DNA of 64,000 bases from Methylocapsa sp. S129 (GTDB lineage: Bacteria; Pseudomonadota; Alphaproteobacteria; Rhizobiales; Beijerinckiaceae), in contig NZ_LMUI01000060.1 of assembly GCF_009765995.1 (NCBI RefSeq), forward strand, positions 80,218 to 144,217. The letters are read 5' to 3'. How positions within the stretch are numbered: the first letter of the stretch is position 1; the number at the start of each line of letters is the position of its first letter. The notes beneath the pieces are model-generated. The model was not told the DNA's origin. It worked only from the letters and a program-made list of their open reading frames with translations, and searched no databases. Made by a program: the position numbers and the translations under genes. Shown here piece by piece: positions 44,853-53,454 of the stretch.

Positions 44853-45659
44853 TCACGCTCTTGCGACCAGCTTGCGCAGATTGATGAGGCGCGAAGACAA
44901 CACCATCGAGAGCACCACGAGCACGATCGCGAAAATGCCCGCGGCCGCCGCGGTCGGCTCGAATTTGTAACGCAGGGAGATGTACATCGCGTAGGGCAGC
45001 CCGGTCAGATTCTGCGCGCCGAGATAGAGCGACAGATCGAACTGGCCGAATGAAATGATGAAGGCGAAGATGGAGCCAGCGCTCACCGCTGGCGAGATGA
45101 TCTTCAGCGTCACCAGGCGAAAAGCCTGCAACGGCCCGGCGCCGAGGCTGCGCGCCGCTTCCTCCAGCGAGGGATCGAACCCGACGAGCGAGGCTGTCAC
45201 CGTGGCGATCACGAACGGGCAGGTGACGAGGACATGGCCGATCAGCAGGCCGGTGAAAGTCCGGGCGAGTCCGATGTCGGTCGACACGTAGAACACATAG
45301 AGCGCTATGCCGAGCACAATGCCCGGCAATACGATCGGCGACATAAAAAGACCGCGCATCGCCTTCGCGCCGCCGAATCGCGTGCGTGCGAGATAGACGG
45401 AGGCCATCGTGCCGATGATTGTCGAAATCACCATGGTGATGGCTGCCAGTTCAAGGCTGAAGAGATAGGCGTCGAAGAAAGTCTCGGACTGAATGAATGC
45501 GATCACCCAGCGCAACGAGAGGCCTTGCGGCGGGAAGGTCAAGTAATCCCCGGCGTTGAGCCCGGCGAGCACGACGATCACAACCGGCAGCAAGAGGACG
45601 ATCAGCGCCATTGCGGCGCCGATCTTGATCGGCCAGGACAGGCGCGCGGCGTCGCTCAT
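44853..45659 (-). CDS. Spermidine/putrescine-type ABC importer permease (PotC-like), system 1
   Basis: A 268-residue permease with about six hydrophobic helices. The EAA coupling loop is FDPSLEEAARSLGAGPLQAF. The ATG at 45659 overlaps the preceding stop as ATGA, so it is coupled to the other permease; the longer frame before it overlaps that gene. Confidence 0.87.
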   Translation of the reverse strand: MSDAARLSWPIKIGAAMALIVLLLPVVIVVLAGLNAGDYLTFPPQGLSLRWVIAFIQSETFFDAYLFSLELAAITMVISTIIGTMASVYLARTRFGGAKAMRGLFMSPIVLPGIVLGIALYVFYVSTDIGLARTFTGLLIGHVLVTCPFVIATVTASLVGFDPSLEEAARSLGAGPLQAFRLVTLKIISPAVSAGSIFAFIISFGQFDLSLYLGAQNLTGLPYAMYISLRYKFEPTAAAAGIFAIVLVVLSMVLSSRLINLRKLVARA

Positions 45660-46570
45660 ATCCGCCCCCCAGAGGTGCGCGCGGCGACGGCCTGGTAAAC
45701 GAAAATGGCGGAGATGTTGACGACGAACAGGATGGTGGCGATGGCCGCGCCGAATTGCCAATGACCGCCATTGCTGACCTGTTGGAAAATGTGGACCGGC
45801 AGCACCCATACTTTCCAGCCGCCCATCAGCGCGGCCACTACATAAGAGCTGCTGGCGAGGGCGAACACGAGCAGCATTCCAGCGAGGATGCCGGGCATGC
45901 TGAGCGGCAGGATCACGCGGCGGAAGGTCTGTCCGGGCGACGCGCCCAGACTGCGAGCCGCCTCTTCAAGCGAGGGGTGAATGCTGCGGATGACGCCGAT
46001 CAGCGACAACACCATGAAGGGCAACGTGATCTGCACATCGCCAACGATGACGCCGAACACGTTATACATCAAAGGAAGTGGGCTTCCGATCACATGCCAG
46101 CGGATCAGTGAGCCGTTAATCAGGCCGTTGTCGCCGAGCAGCACCATCAGGCCATACAGCCTGATGACGCCGTCGAGCTGCATCGAGGCGAGGACGAGGA
46201 TCATCAGGAACGTGTTGCGCCCAGGGTGTTCGGTCTTAGCGATCAGATAGGCGAGGGGATAGCCGAGCACCGCCGCGATCACTGACGATGCGATCGAAAT
46301 CGCGACGGTTCGGAAAATCGATTCGTAATAGAGCGGCTGGCTGAAGAAACGGATGAAGTTGGTGAGCGCGAAATCACCCTTGGCGGCGACCGTCCCGGCT
46401 GCGGGCTTGTCGAGCGAAAGCGCGAACATCGACAAGACCGGCAACACGAAAAACACGATGAAGAACAGCGTCATCGGAACCACAAGCAGCCACAGCCGGT
46501 TCCAACCAAACCCGAAAACGCCGCGCCTGGAACGGGCGGTGAGCTGTGAAGCGGTTCCTGCGACAGCCAT
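45656..46570 (-). CDS. Spermidine/putrescine-type ABC importer permease (PotB-like), system 1
   Basis: A 304-residue permease. The first helix is LWLLVVPMTLFFIVFFVLP and the EAA loop is IHPSLEEAARSLGASPGQTF. It resembles PotB by length and helix layout. The start at 46570 lies 31 bases after the racemase stop; the longer frame reaching 46732 reads into that gene. Confidence 0.87.
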   Translation of the reverse strand: MAVAGTASQLTARSRRGVFGFGWNRLWLLVVPMTLFFIVFFVLPVLSMFALSLDKPAAGTVAAKGDFALTNFIRFFSQPLYYESIFRTVAISIASSVIAAVLGYPLAYLIAKTEHPGRNTFLMILVLASMQLDGVIRLYGLMVLLGDNGLINGSLIRWHVIGSPLPLMYNVFGVIVGDVQITLPFMVLSLIGVIRSIHPSLEEAARSLGASPGQTFRRVILPLSMPGILAGMLLVFALASSSYVVAALMGGWKVWVLPVHIFQQVSNGGHWQFGAAIATILFVVNISAIFVYQAVAARTSGGRI

Positions 46571-46601
46571 GTCCAATTCGGTTTCCCAGCGCCTCGGTTG
46601 C

Positions 46602-47369
46602 CTACTCGGCGGCTGCCCGGCTTTCGACCCCGATGCCGATGTTCGTGTAGCCGACCACGGTTTTCCTCGGCGGCTGTTGATAAGTCTGTTTGCTATGCGC
46701 GAGCCGCGAACGCACCAGCGCGGCGGCGACATTCACCGCGGTCGGCACGGGATCGATCACCGGCACGTTGAGGCCGTCTTTCAGAAGGCCTTCATGCACG
46801 GCGTCGGCGCAACCGAGCATGCCGGTGCAGCCGAAGATGATGTAATCGGCGCCATCCTCGATCACCGCCTTCCTGGCCTCGGCGATCAGGGCGCGTTTGG
46901 TCGCGGCGAGATCCTTCTCCAGCTCCAGCACCGGAATGTTGACCGAACGCGCCGAAGCGAGCTTGCCGGACAAGCCATAAACCGCCGCCTGGGTCGCGAT
47001 CATCGGCAGAATGCGGCTGAGCACGGTTACGACGCTGAATTTGTGACCCATCATCGCCGCAACGCCCATCGCGGTCTGCATGGGTCCGAGCACGGGAATG
47101 GCCACGCATTCGCGGGCGCCGAACAGGCCGGGATCGCCCATGCAGTCAATCACCACGGCGTCGGCGCCATGACGTTCCGCTTCGACGATCCGGGCGACCG
47201 TGCCGGGCTGAGCGAGTATGATCTCGTAGTCGCATTCGATCGAGGCGGGACCGGTGTCGATATTGACGAAGTCGACCTTTACACCCTCGCTCTCAAGCGG
47301 CGCCGCGTCCGCGGAAATGCGGAACCCCTGGGTGGTAATCGGCGTGACAACACGGATGTGAATAGCCAT
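46602..47369 (-). CDS. Asp/Glu/hydantoin racemase family protein
   Basis: A 255-residue protein with two candidate catalytic cysteines: one in VVIDCMGDPGLFGARECV and one in IIFGCTGMLGCADAV. Both motifs are characteristic of the aspartate/glutamate/hydantoin racemase family, which inverts a chiral centre by two-base chemistry. Next to HyuA/DUF917 genes, hydantoin racemase is the most fitting role. The ATG at 47369 follows AGGTTTGC and is preferred to the longer frame. It is the first gene of the minus-strand operon that continues through the importer to HyuA-2 and DUF917-2. Confidence 0.85.
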   Translation of the reverse strand: MAIHIRVVTPITTQGFRISADAAPLESEGVKVDFVNIDTGPASIECDYEIILAQPGTVARIVEAERHGADAVVIDCMGDPGLFGARECVAIPVLGPMQTAMGVAAMMGHKFSVVTVLSRILPMIATQAAVYGLSGKLASARSVNIPVLELEKDLAATKRALIAEARKAVIEDGADYIIFGCTGMLGCADAVHEGLLKDGLNVPVIDPVPTAVNVAAALVRSRLAHSKQTYQQPPRKTVVGYTNIGIGVESRAAAE

Positions 47370-47805
47370 CGCAAACCTCCATTGGTTCGAGCCGCAACCC
47401 ATTCGCGATCCCTCGGAATCCACCATTGCGAAAATATGCGGAGCGGCGCCCGATTTCCGCCGCGCAGTCGCGTTCGAACACACGGGATCATCGAGCGATC
47501 AGCGAGGACGCCAGCATAAGCATGCCCGCCACCCCCGGAAAGCCCGACGGCGGATAGGAATACTGCTGATCGGGACAGGCGTCGGCGGAGCCCAATCTCA
47601 GGCGCTTATCCGATCGGATAGGCGCCTAGGCGGCCGGCGGCTCAGGTCGCGGCAGTTCGAGGAACGAAGCGGCGCCGTCTGCCAATTCTCGCGCCATCGT
47701 TGCTGCATAACCGATCACGGCGCGTGTCGTGTTCGTGAGGATCGCGGTCTTCCCTTGCATAGGAAGATGTGTCTCAATGTCAGGGAACGATCCGGGAGGA
47801 ATGCG
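47370..47805. other. Divergent control region between racemase operon and alcohol dehydrogenase operon
   Basis: About 435 bases without a supported gene separate the minus-strand racemase operon from the plus-strand dehydrogenase genes. They hold the 28-base palindrome at 47600-47627. A short minus-strand frame (47626-47760) contains ATMARELADGAASFLELP, but I cannot assign it; it may be a gene remnant. Confidence 0.5.
47600..47627. promoter_or_regulatory. 28-base near-perfect palindrome, candidate operator
   Basis: Outer arms AGGCGC (47600-47605) and GCGCCT (47622-47627) enclose TATCCGATCGGATA (47607-47620), itself a perfect palindrome; only one central-flank pair (T47606/G47621) mismatches. 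It lies midway between divergent operons. Perfect dyad symmetry, no U-run and a position in a divergent promoter region favour a protein-binding site over a terminator. Confidence 0.55.
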
Positions 47806-48816
47806 ATGAAGGCGATCGTGATCGACGGTCAGTTCGGACTCGATCATCTCAAGCTGATCGACCGGCCCAAGCCAGAACCGCGCCTCGGCGAAGTAGTGAT
47901 CCGCACACGGGCCGTGTCGCTCAACTATCGGGACACGGACATCGCTGCGGGCACTTATCCGTTCAATTTTCCGCTTCCGCTTGTGCCGACTTCGGATGGC
48001 GTTGGCGAAGTGGTCGCGGTGGGTGAAGGCGTCACGCGCGCCAAGATCGGCGACCGGGTGCTGGGCACGTTCTGGCAGAGTTGGCTCGGGGGCGATTTCG
48101 ATCAAACCGCCGATATCGGGCAACTCGGCGGCGACAGGGACGGAATGCTCGCGGAATATGTCCGCTTGGATCAGGAAGGCCTGGTGCACGCGCCCGAACA
48201 TCTTACGGACGAGGAGGCCTCGACGCTGCCATGCGCCGCGCTGACCGCGTGGCAGGCGCTCGTCGCAGAGGGGCGTTTGAAAGCTGGCGAGACGGTTCTG
48301 GCGCAGGGAACCGGCGGCGTGTCGATCTTCGCGCTTCAGTTCGGCGTCATGTTCGGAGCGCGTACGATCGTCACCTCGAGCAGCGACGCCAAGCTCGAAC
48401 GCGCCAAGCAACTCGGCGCAACTTACACGATCAACTATGTCAAGACGCCGGTTTGGCATCCTGAAGTGCGCCGGTTGAACGGCGGACGCGGCATCGATCA
48501 TGTGATCGAGGTCGGCGGCCCGGATAGTTTCATGCAATCGTTGCAGGCGATCCGCATGGGCGGACAAATCCATATGATCGGCTATGTCGGCAGCAAGAAG
48601 GGCGAGATCAATCCGCTCGAAATCCTCTATCGGCGCGCGGTGGTGCGCGGCATCCCGATCGGCTCGCGCGAATCCTTCGACCACATGAACCGCGCGATCG
48701 CGCTTCACAGAATGCGCCCGGTGGTCGATCGCGTATTCGCCTGGACCGAGTTCCGCTCCGCGCTCGAATACATGCGCGAGGGCAAGCATTTCGGCAAAAT
48801 CGTGCTGAAGTTCTGA
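47806..48816 (+). CDS. Zinc-free medium-chain alcohol dehydrogenase/quinone reductase-like protein
   Basis: A 336-residue medium-chain dehydrogenase. It begins MKAIVIDGQFGLDHLKLIDR and has the nucleotide-binding region LAQGTGGVSIFALQFGVMFG and GRGIDHVIEVGGPDS. The catalytic-zinc cysteine motif is replaced by LNYRDTDIAAG, so it is a zinc-independent member. The start at 47806 is preceded by GGGAGGA; an overlapping ATG lies at 47801 in another frame. It leads the plus-strand group that ends with PuuE-like 2, so it may reduce or oxidise a product of the ring-opening steps. Confidence 0.87.
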   Translation: MKAIVIDGQFGLDHLKLIDRPKPEPRLGEVVIRTRAVSLNYRDTDIAAGTYPFNFPLPLVPTSDGVGEVVAVGEGVTRAKIGDRVLGTFWQSWLGGDFDQTADIGQLGGDRDGMLAEYVRLDQEGLVHAPEHLTDEEASTLPCAALTAWQALVAEGRLKAGETVLAQGTGGVSIFALQFGVMFGARTIVTSSSDAKLERAKQLGATYTINYVKTPVWHPEVRRLNGGRGIDHVIEVGGPDSFMQSLQAIRMGGQIHMIGYVGSKKGEINPLEILYRRAVVRGIPIGSRESFDHMNRAIALHRMRPVVDRVFAWTEFRSALEYMREGKHFGKIVLKF

Positions 48817-48862
48817 GGGAGATTCATCGCCCTTGGGAATGTGATTTACCGACGAGAAAGCC

Positions 48863-49298
48863 ATGCATAGAATTGAGATCGCGCAGCAGGTTATCGATAT
48901 TTCGCTGCGCCGTCGCGGGCAGGTGCAGCCCTTCGCCACGATCGAGCAGTGCAAGACCGCGCTTTTGGCGGTGTATACGCAGACCGGATTCGTAGGGTCC
49001 GACGCCGCGGCCGAGATTCCGGCAGCGCGCGAGATTGCGCCCAATATCAATCGCCTTGCGGCGCGCGCTCCGACGCGCGGGAGGAACGGTGGTATGGATC
49101 GTTTCGACCTATGGGCCCGGCGCGGAGAAGGATTGGCCGACGTTCTTCAACTTCATTGTCACGGGCGAGACATCCGATCGTTTCGCCTCGCTTTCTAAGA
49201 GGGCGGGCTGGAACATGAAGCTTACGCCATTGGCCGATAGGGCCCCCGCGTACTTGCAAGCGTGGCTGTTTATTTCCGCCGCTGCGAATTCGGTTTGA
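48863..49298 (+). pseudogene. Broken isochorismatase-family cysteine hydrolase gene
   Basis: The first part reads FATIEQCKTALLAVYTQTGF, then AAAEIPAAREIAPNINRLAAR, typical of isochorismatase-family hydrolases but with Tyr at the position of the catalytic Asp (usual VVDMQNGF). After about 49055-49085 similarity moves to another frame: RRAGGTVVWIVSTYGPGAEK and DWPTFFNFIVTGETSDRF. It ends soon after; the catalytic-Lys and Cys parts are missing. A frameshift, a lost catalytic residue and a missing C-terminal half together mark a dead gene. Intact relatives hydrolyse N-carbamoyl or amide bonds. Confidence 0.82.
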
Positions 49299-49311
49299 GG
49301 AGAGCGAGCGG

Positions 49312-50301
49312 ATGGTTTTCAAGAAAAGTGCGGTCGCCGGCCCCGCGAGGTCCAGATCGCGCGCCAAATCGGCGCCAGTCGACGCCGGGTCAGACTTGGG
49401 TCCAGCGCGGGACTTTCTCGGCTACGGCGCCGATCCGCCACGCGCGCGCTGGCCTGGCGAGGCGCGCATCGCCGTTAATTTCAACCTGAACGTGGAAGCC
49501 GGCGGCGAGCATTCAATCCTCGAAGGCGATGCGCATTCCGAGGATCTGCTCACAGATATCGGTTTCCCGGCCTATGAAGGCAAGCGCAGTCCGATGGTCG
49601 AATCGGCGTTCGAATATGGGCCGCGCGTCGGCTGCTGGCGCTTGTTGCGTATCTTCAAACGTTTCGATGTGAAGATCAGCGTGCTGGGCGTCGTGCGCGC
49701 GCTGCAGCAATGCCCGGAGCTGACGCAGGCCTTCGTCGCGGGAGGTCATGAAATCGTCAGCCATGGATGGCGTTGGCTCGACTATCATAAGATGGACGAG
49801 AAGGAAGAGCGCGACCACATCAGGCTGGCGGTCGCAGGGATCAAGAAGCTGACTGGCGCGCCGCCGGCGGGATGGTTTAACGGCCGTTCAAGCGTCAACA
49901 CGCGTCGCCTGCTGGTCGAGCACGGCGGCTTTGAATACGACCGCGACTATCTGGGCGACGAATTGCCCTTCTGGATCAAATTCGGCGCCCGCAGCCATCT
50001 TGTGATTCCCTATTCGCTTGAAACCAACGACAATCGCTTCGATCGCAACACCGGTTTCAGCACGGCCGACGAATTCGCGCAGTATATGATCGACTGCTTC
50101 GACCTGATGTACGAAGAAGGCGCCGAGCGTCCGAAGATCATGAGCGTGGCGCTGCACGACCGGCTGATCGGCCGGCCGGCCAAGGCGGTTGGGCTGATCA
50201 AGTTCCTCGAACATGCGCGCAAACACGACAAGGTGTGGTTCTGTACGGGGCGCGACATCGCGGAACATTGGCGCCGGGAGCATCCGCCGCAGGACGGATG
50301 A
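49312..50301 (+). CDS. PuuE-like (allantoinase-type) polysaccharide-deacetylase-fold protein 2
   Basis: A 329-residue paralogue of the protein at 33003-33974. It starts with a basic tail (RSRSRAKSAP), then ARDFLGYGADPPRARWPG, FNLNVEAGGEHSILEGD, YGPRVGCWRLLRIFKR, GHEIVSHGWRWLDY and the same ending WFCTGRDIAEHWRREHP. It keeps the PuuE-like central region. It lies 13 bases after the broken isochorismatase gene, on the plus strand. Two such genes next to HyuA and DUF917 genes support a cyclic-ureide substrate. Confidence 0.87.
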   Translation: MVFKKSAVAGPARSRSRAKSAPVDAGSDLGPARDFLGYGADPPRARWPGEARIAVNFNLNVEAGGEHSILEGDAHSEDLLTDIGFPAYEGKRSPMVESAFEYGPRVGCWRLLRIFKRFDVKISVLGVVRALQQCPELTQAFVAGGHEIVSHGWRWLDYHKMDEKEERDHIRLAVAGIKKLTGAPPAGWFNGRSSVNTRRLLVEHGGFEYDRDYLGDELPFWIKFGARSHLVIPYSLETNDNRFDRNTGFSTADEFAQYMIDCFDLMYEEGAERPKIMSVALHDRLIGRPAKAVGLIKFLEHARKHDKVWFCTGRDIAEHWRREHPPQDG

Positions 50302-50329
50302 CCAGAGCGGTGGGGACCCGCCGAAAGCG

Positions 50330-50490
50330 CGCAGGCAGGTTCTTCGTTTTCATGTTCGATGGTCAGCGCGCCCGCGATGACGTAAATCACATGGCTCTTC
50401 GAGCACCAATGATCCCTGAGATAGCCAGGCGCATATTCAACGATCGGCTGTAAGAATGATGGGCCGTGATCGAGCGTGAAGATGGGTACC
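50330..50490 (-). pseudogene. Remnant of a DHCW-motif cupin gene
   Basis: On the minus strand, after a TAG, one frame reads SVPIFTLDHGPSFLQPIVEY then APGYLRDHWCSKSHVIYVIA and GALTIEHENEE. This matches the centre of small cupins that carry the DHWC segment (here DHWCSKSH). Similarity then stops and the frame runs into the end of the PuuE-like gene. No normal start is visible. It is a fragment of a former gene. Confidence 0.55.
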
Positions 50491-50632
50491 GAGAAGGACT
50501 ATTATGGATCAATACTCAAAGAATAGATGCCGTTTATGAACAATGATCTACAACAATTTAAATCTAACTGACTGAGGGAAGGCAGCGCTGCCATCTTTCT
50601 CGTAGAGCCTCGCGGCAGACGAGCATGAAAGG
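50491..50632. other. Intergenic stretch without a gene
   Basis: AT-richer sequence downstream of the RutF-like gene, on the far side of the cupin remnant. No terminator or gene could be supported. Confidence 0.35.
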
Positions 50633-51190
50633 TCAACTGTTTTCGTTTTGCTCCTGGGCCGCATCGGGCAAACTGACGGCGTGATAGGCGCGGCCGAAAT
50701 ACAAAAGCGCCTTGCGCGTCGGACCTTCATGGACGCCGACCACTTCGCAGAACAATACGGCATGGGTTCCGACATCAACCGTTTTGGCGATGTGGCAATC
50801 GAAGGCGACGAGGGCGCCCTCGAGCATGGGGGCGCCGGTCGTGGTGTCCAGCCATTGCGCGGCGGCGAAACGCTGCGCCATCGGAGTCTTGCCGCCGAAC
50901 AGGTCGGATATTTTGTGCTGTCCGTCACTCAACGCGTTGACGCAAAGCACGCCATTCTCATGCACGGCCGGGCTCGCTGAAGCGCCGCGGTTAAGGCAGA
51001 CGAGTAGCGTCGGCGGCGAGTCGGTGACGCTACAGACCGCCGAAGCGGTGAAACCGGCGCGGCCGGCGGGTCCGTCTGTTGTAATCACGTTCACGGCCGC
51101 GACGAGGCGAGACATGGCGTCACGGAAGCCCTGGCGTGTGACGGATTCCCTCGGGGCCGCGTTCGCGGCCAGGCTACGAAGTGGCGGCAT
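50633..51190 (-). CDS. rutF: RutF-like flavin reductase
   Basis: A 185-residue flavin reductase of the RutF type: [47 protein letters not shown] and [12 protein letters not shown]. RutF regenerates reduced FMN for the RutA oxygenase in the pyrimidine Rut pathway. The ATG at 51190 has GGAG seven bases upstream. It follows the RutE-like gene by 32 bases and is likely co-transcribed with it. Three RutA-like enzymes in the window could use its reduced FMN. Confidence 0.88.
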   Translation of the reverse strand: MPPLRSLAANAAPRESVTRQGFRDAMSRLVAAVNVITTDGPAGRAGFTASAVCSVTDSPPTLLVCLNRGASASPAVHENGVLCVNALSDGQHKISDLFGGKTPMAQRFAAAQWLDTTTGAPMLEGALVAFDCHIAKTVDVGTHAVLFCEVVGVHEGPTRKALLYFGRAYHAVSLPDAAQEQNENS

Positions 51191-51222
51191 CGACTGCTCC
51201 TTGAGGCTGCTAAGCAAACGCA

Positions 51223-51837
51223 TCAAGCGAATAGACAGGCGTCGTCGAAATCGAGACGCGGCAGTCGCGACAAGACGCCGGCCGGGTCGCCGTAACCGAG
51301 ATTGACAAGGAAATTAGTTCTGTAACTCGTGCCCGCGAAAAAGGCCTCGTCGACGAGATCGGGTTTGAAACCGGACATTGGGCCCGCGTCGAGGCCGAGG
51401 GCGCGCGCCGCCATGATGAGATAAGCGCCTTGCAGCGAAGCATTGCGAAACGCGGTCTCTTTCGCCATGGCGGGGCTGGACGTGAACCAGGACTTTGCAT
51501 CGGCATGAGGAAAGAGCCGGGGAAGCTGCTCATAGAACAGCGTGTCTTCGGCGACGATGACCGTAACCGGCGCGCTCATTGTCTTTTCAAGGTTGGCGCT
51601 CGAGAGCGCCGGTCGGAGCTTATCCTTCCCCTCTAGGGCGCGCACGAAGACGAATCGCGCCGGACAACAATTGGCCGAGGTTGGTCCCATTTTGACAAGA
51701 TCATAGAGTTCGCGCAGCAGGGCGTCGGAGACCGGGAGGTCCCGCCATTTGTTCTGCGTGCGCGCGGTGCGAAAAAGCGTATCGAGCGCGCTGTCGCCGA
51801 GAGGTTGTCGAAAGTCGAGAGGAGCGTCAGAATTCAC
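51223..51837 (-). CDS. rutE: RutE-like nitroreductase-family reductase
   Basis: A 204-residue protein of the nitroreductase fold. [38 protein letters not shown] and [19 protein letters not shown] are typical of RutE, which reduces malonic semialdehyde to 3-hydroxypropionate in pyrimidine breakdown. The GTG at 51837 (with AAGGA upstream) gives the usual RutE length; the longer frame adds an unrelated tail. The RutF-like gene follows. A shared operator with the first RutA-like gene lies upstream at 52248-52259. Confidence 0.88.
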   Translation of the reverse strand: MNSDAPLDFRQPLGDSALDTLFRTARTQNKWRDLPVSDALLRELYDLVKMGPTSANCCPARFVFVRALEGKDKLRPALSSANLEKTMSAPVTVIVAEDTLFYEQLPRLFPHADAKSWFTSSPAMAKETAFRNASLQGAYLIMAARALGLDAGPMSGFKPDLVDEAFFAGTSYRTNFLVNLGYGDPAGVLSRLPRLDFDDACLFA

Positions 51838-51922
51838 AGAAGGTTCCTTTCCGGCCTGGCGAGCGCGCTTGGCTGTTTGCGAAGGACCTGCGCTCGCGGC
51901 TGCCCAAGATGTCACACCAATC

Positions 51923-52147
51923 TCAAGCGGAGACGACGAAAATTTGCGGATGGGCGCCCTGGGGAGTGGTCCGCGCAACGCGGAGAGCAGGGGAGAGAAG
52001 CGTCCTCTTCAAATCGGCGAAGATCGAAGGCAAGTCTGCGACCGCGGGGCCGAATAAAGCGAGCGTGGCAATCCGCCCGGCTATCACGCCGATGCGCTCA
52101 ATGATTGTCCTGCGGGCTTGCGCCATCAAGCGTTCAATCGGGCTCAT
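51923..52147 (-). CDS. Possible small 74-residue protein upstream of rutE
   Basis: A minus-strand frame from the ATG at 52147 (GAGAGG upstream) could be the first gene transcribed from the operator at 52248 toward rutE. It reads [20 protein letters not shown] with a hydrophobic middle and no known domain. A competing plus-strand frame covers the same DNA, so support is weak. Confidence 0.3.
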   Translation of the reverse strand: MSPIERLMAQARRTIIERIGVIAGRIATLALFGPAVADLPSIFADLKRTLLSPALRVARTTPQGAHPQIFVVSA

Positions 52148-52247
52148 GTTCGCCTCTCGATGGGTTCGCCACGCGCAGAATCGGGAGCGAAGGAGATTGA
52201 CGGAAGGCGCGATGAGAACATTCAGGCGCCGCAGCAAACTCTATGCC

Positions 52248-52259
52248 AAGTCCGGACAT
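52248..52259. promoter_or_regulatory. Operator copy 1 for the GntR/UTRA regulator (rutE side)
   Basis: AAGTCCGGACAT followed by ATAC. The core GTCCGGAC is a perfect dyad, and the 14 bases GTCCGGACATAYAC are shared with the site at 53378. It lies between the regulator gene and the rutE/rutF genes. Confidence 0.65.
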
Positions 52260-52359
52260 ATACAATGAAGTGCGGCGTGGTCGGCGAGGCCACTACGACC
52301 GGATCGCAGCGCGGAATTGGCGGGCCGGGCGACACTCTAGCGGAGTGCTCGCCGCCGGC

Positions 52360-53169
52360 TCAATCCGGCCGGAACGTCATGGAATAGGCGAAACGATCGG
52401 CCGGCAGCAGGGTCTTCGAGAGCTGGATAAGCCGGCCGCCTGAGGCGATGTAGCGGCGGGTGATCTCCAGAGCGAGATCGCCGTCCATCGCCCCCATCCA
52501 GCACGCGCGCTCCGCATCGATGACCGCCGGCCGTATATCTTGTTTGATTTCAACGATATGCTCGCCGGATTGCTCCTGCACAAGCACGAACACGGCGAGG
52601 CGGATGACGTCGATCTTGCGCACGATCGGCGCCAGCCGCCCGTCGAGATAGACCTCCGACCAGCAGAAAGCGGTCGCATTAGGCACGTGATAGCGCGGGC
52701 CGGCGAAATGTAGCCATTTGCGCCCGGGCCGGCAGGCGAGCTCCACGGCGAGCTTGCCGCGCGCCTCGATCTCCTCGCGCGCGACGATCCGCATCTCGGT
52801 TTCACGCGCCAATTCAACGAGATCGGCGACCGACTGGACCGAAAAGCTTGACCGCGAGTCGCGTTGCGAGGCCTCCACCCGCGTGCCGACGCCTTTACGC
52901 GCCGACAGCATTCCCTGATTGCGAAGATGGCCGATCGCGTGCCGCACGGTTTGCCGGCTGACGCTTAACGTCCTAGCCAAATCGATTTCAGTCGGCAGCA
53001 ACGATCCGATCTTAAGCGATCCCTCGCGAATTTTCCGCTCGATCAGGCGCGCGACCTGAAGATAGAGCGGCACGCTGGCGAGAGGCTCCGATCCAAGCGT
53101 CGCGGCAAGGTCGGCCTCTCGAAACAAAGCGGGGGCGACCGCGAATTCTTCCAAATGACTCAAGCTCAT
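52360..53169 (-). CDS. GntR-family regulator with UTRA effector domain (HutC type)
   Basis: A 269-residue regulator. The N-terminal winged helix covers residues ~35-100 (VPLYLQVARLIERKIREGSL, LPTEIDLARTLSVSRQTVRH, LRNQGMLSARKGVGTRV) and a UTRA domain follows with WLHFAGPRYHV and WSEVYLDGRLAPI. It lies between the rutE/rutF genes and the divergent first RutA-like gene, and copies of one palindrome occur on both sides. It is therefore the probable regulator of the RutA-1 and RutE/RutF units, likely a repressor relieved by the substrate or a product. Confidence 0.87.
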   Translation of the reverse strand: MSLSHLEEFAVAPALFREADLAATLGSEPLASVPLYLQVARLIERKIREGSLKIGSLLPTEIDLARTLSVSRQTVRHAIGHLRNQGMLSARKGVGTRVEASQRDSRSSFSVQSVADLVELARETEMRIVAREEIEARGKLAVELACRPGRKWLHFAGPRYHVPNATAFCWSEVYLDGRLAPIVRKIDVIRLAVFVLVQEQSGEHIVEIKQDIRPAVIDAERACWMGAMDGDLALEITRRYIASGGRLIQLSKTLLPADRFAYSMTFRPD

Positions 53170-53377
53170 CCCTAGCCTGCCCCCTAGCGCGACTCCCGAC
53201 GGCGGCGATCGTCCAGCCGTTTTTTGTCCGTTGATCTCGCCTATCCCCGGCCGCCACGGGACGCAAGTCTAAGGCCACGGCGACTCACGCTTTTGCGCTT
53301 CTCGCCGCCGGCGCCCATCTCGCAAGCAGATGAACGGGGTTTGAGCATCCCATGCTCCCTCCGTCAGCGTCAACATC

Positions 53378-53389
53378 ATGTCCGGACAT
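53378..53389. promoter_or_regulatory. Operator copy 2 for the GntR/UTRA regulator (rutA-1 side)
   Basis: The 12-base perfect palindrome ATGTCCGGACAT, followed by ACAC, lies 65 bases before the RutA-1 start. It shares GTCCGGACATAYAC with the site at 52250. The presence on both sides of the regulator gene supports a shared operator. Confidence 0.7.
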
Positions 53390-53454
53390 ACACAAGTCGC
53401 TGGCGCCCCTCTTGCATTGAAATATTTTCATTCTTGCGTCAGGAGCCAAACTCG

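Noticed and set aside
47626-49050. 474-codon minus-strand frame
   Set aside because: Antisense to the alcohol dehydrogenase gene, which has clear motifs and a good ribosome site.
48863-49298. Isochorismatase-family remnant as the missing RutB of a Rut pathway
   Set aside because: The readable parts resemble a different branch of the family, and the catalytic Asp and C-terminal half are missing, so it cannot serve as RutB.
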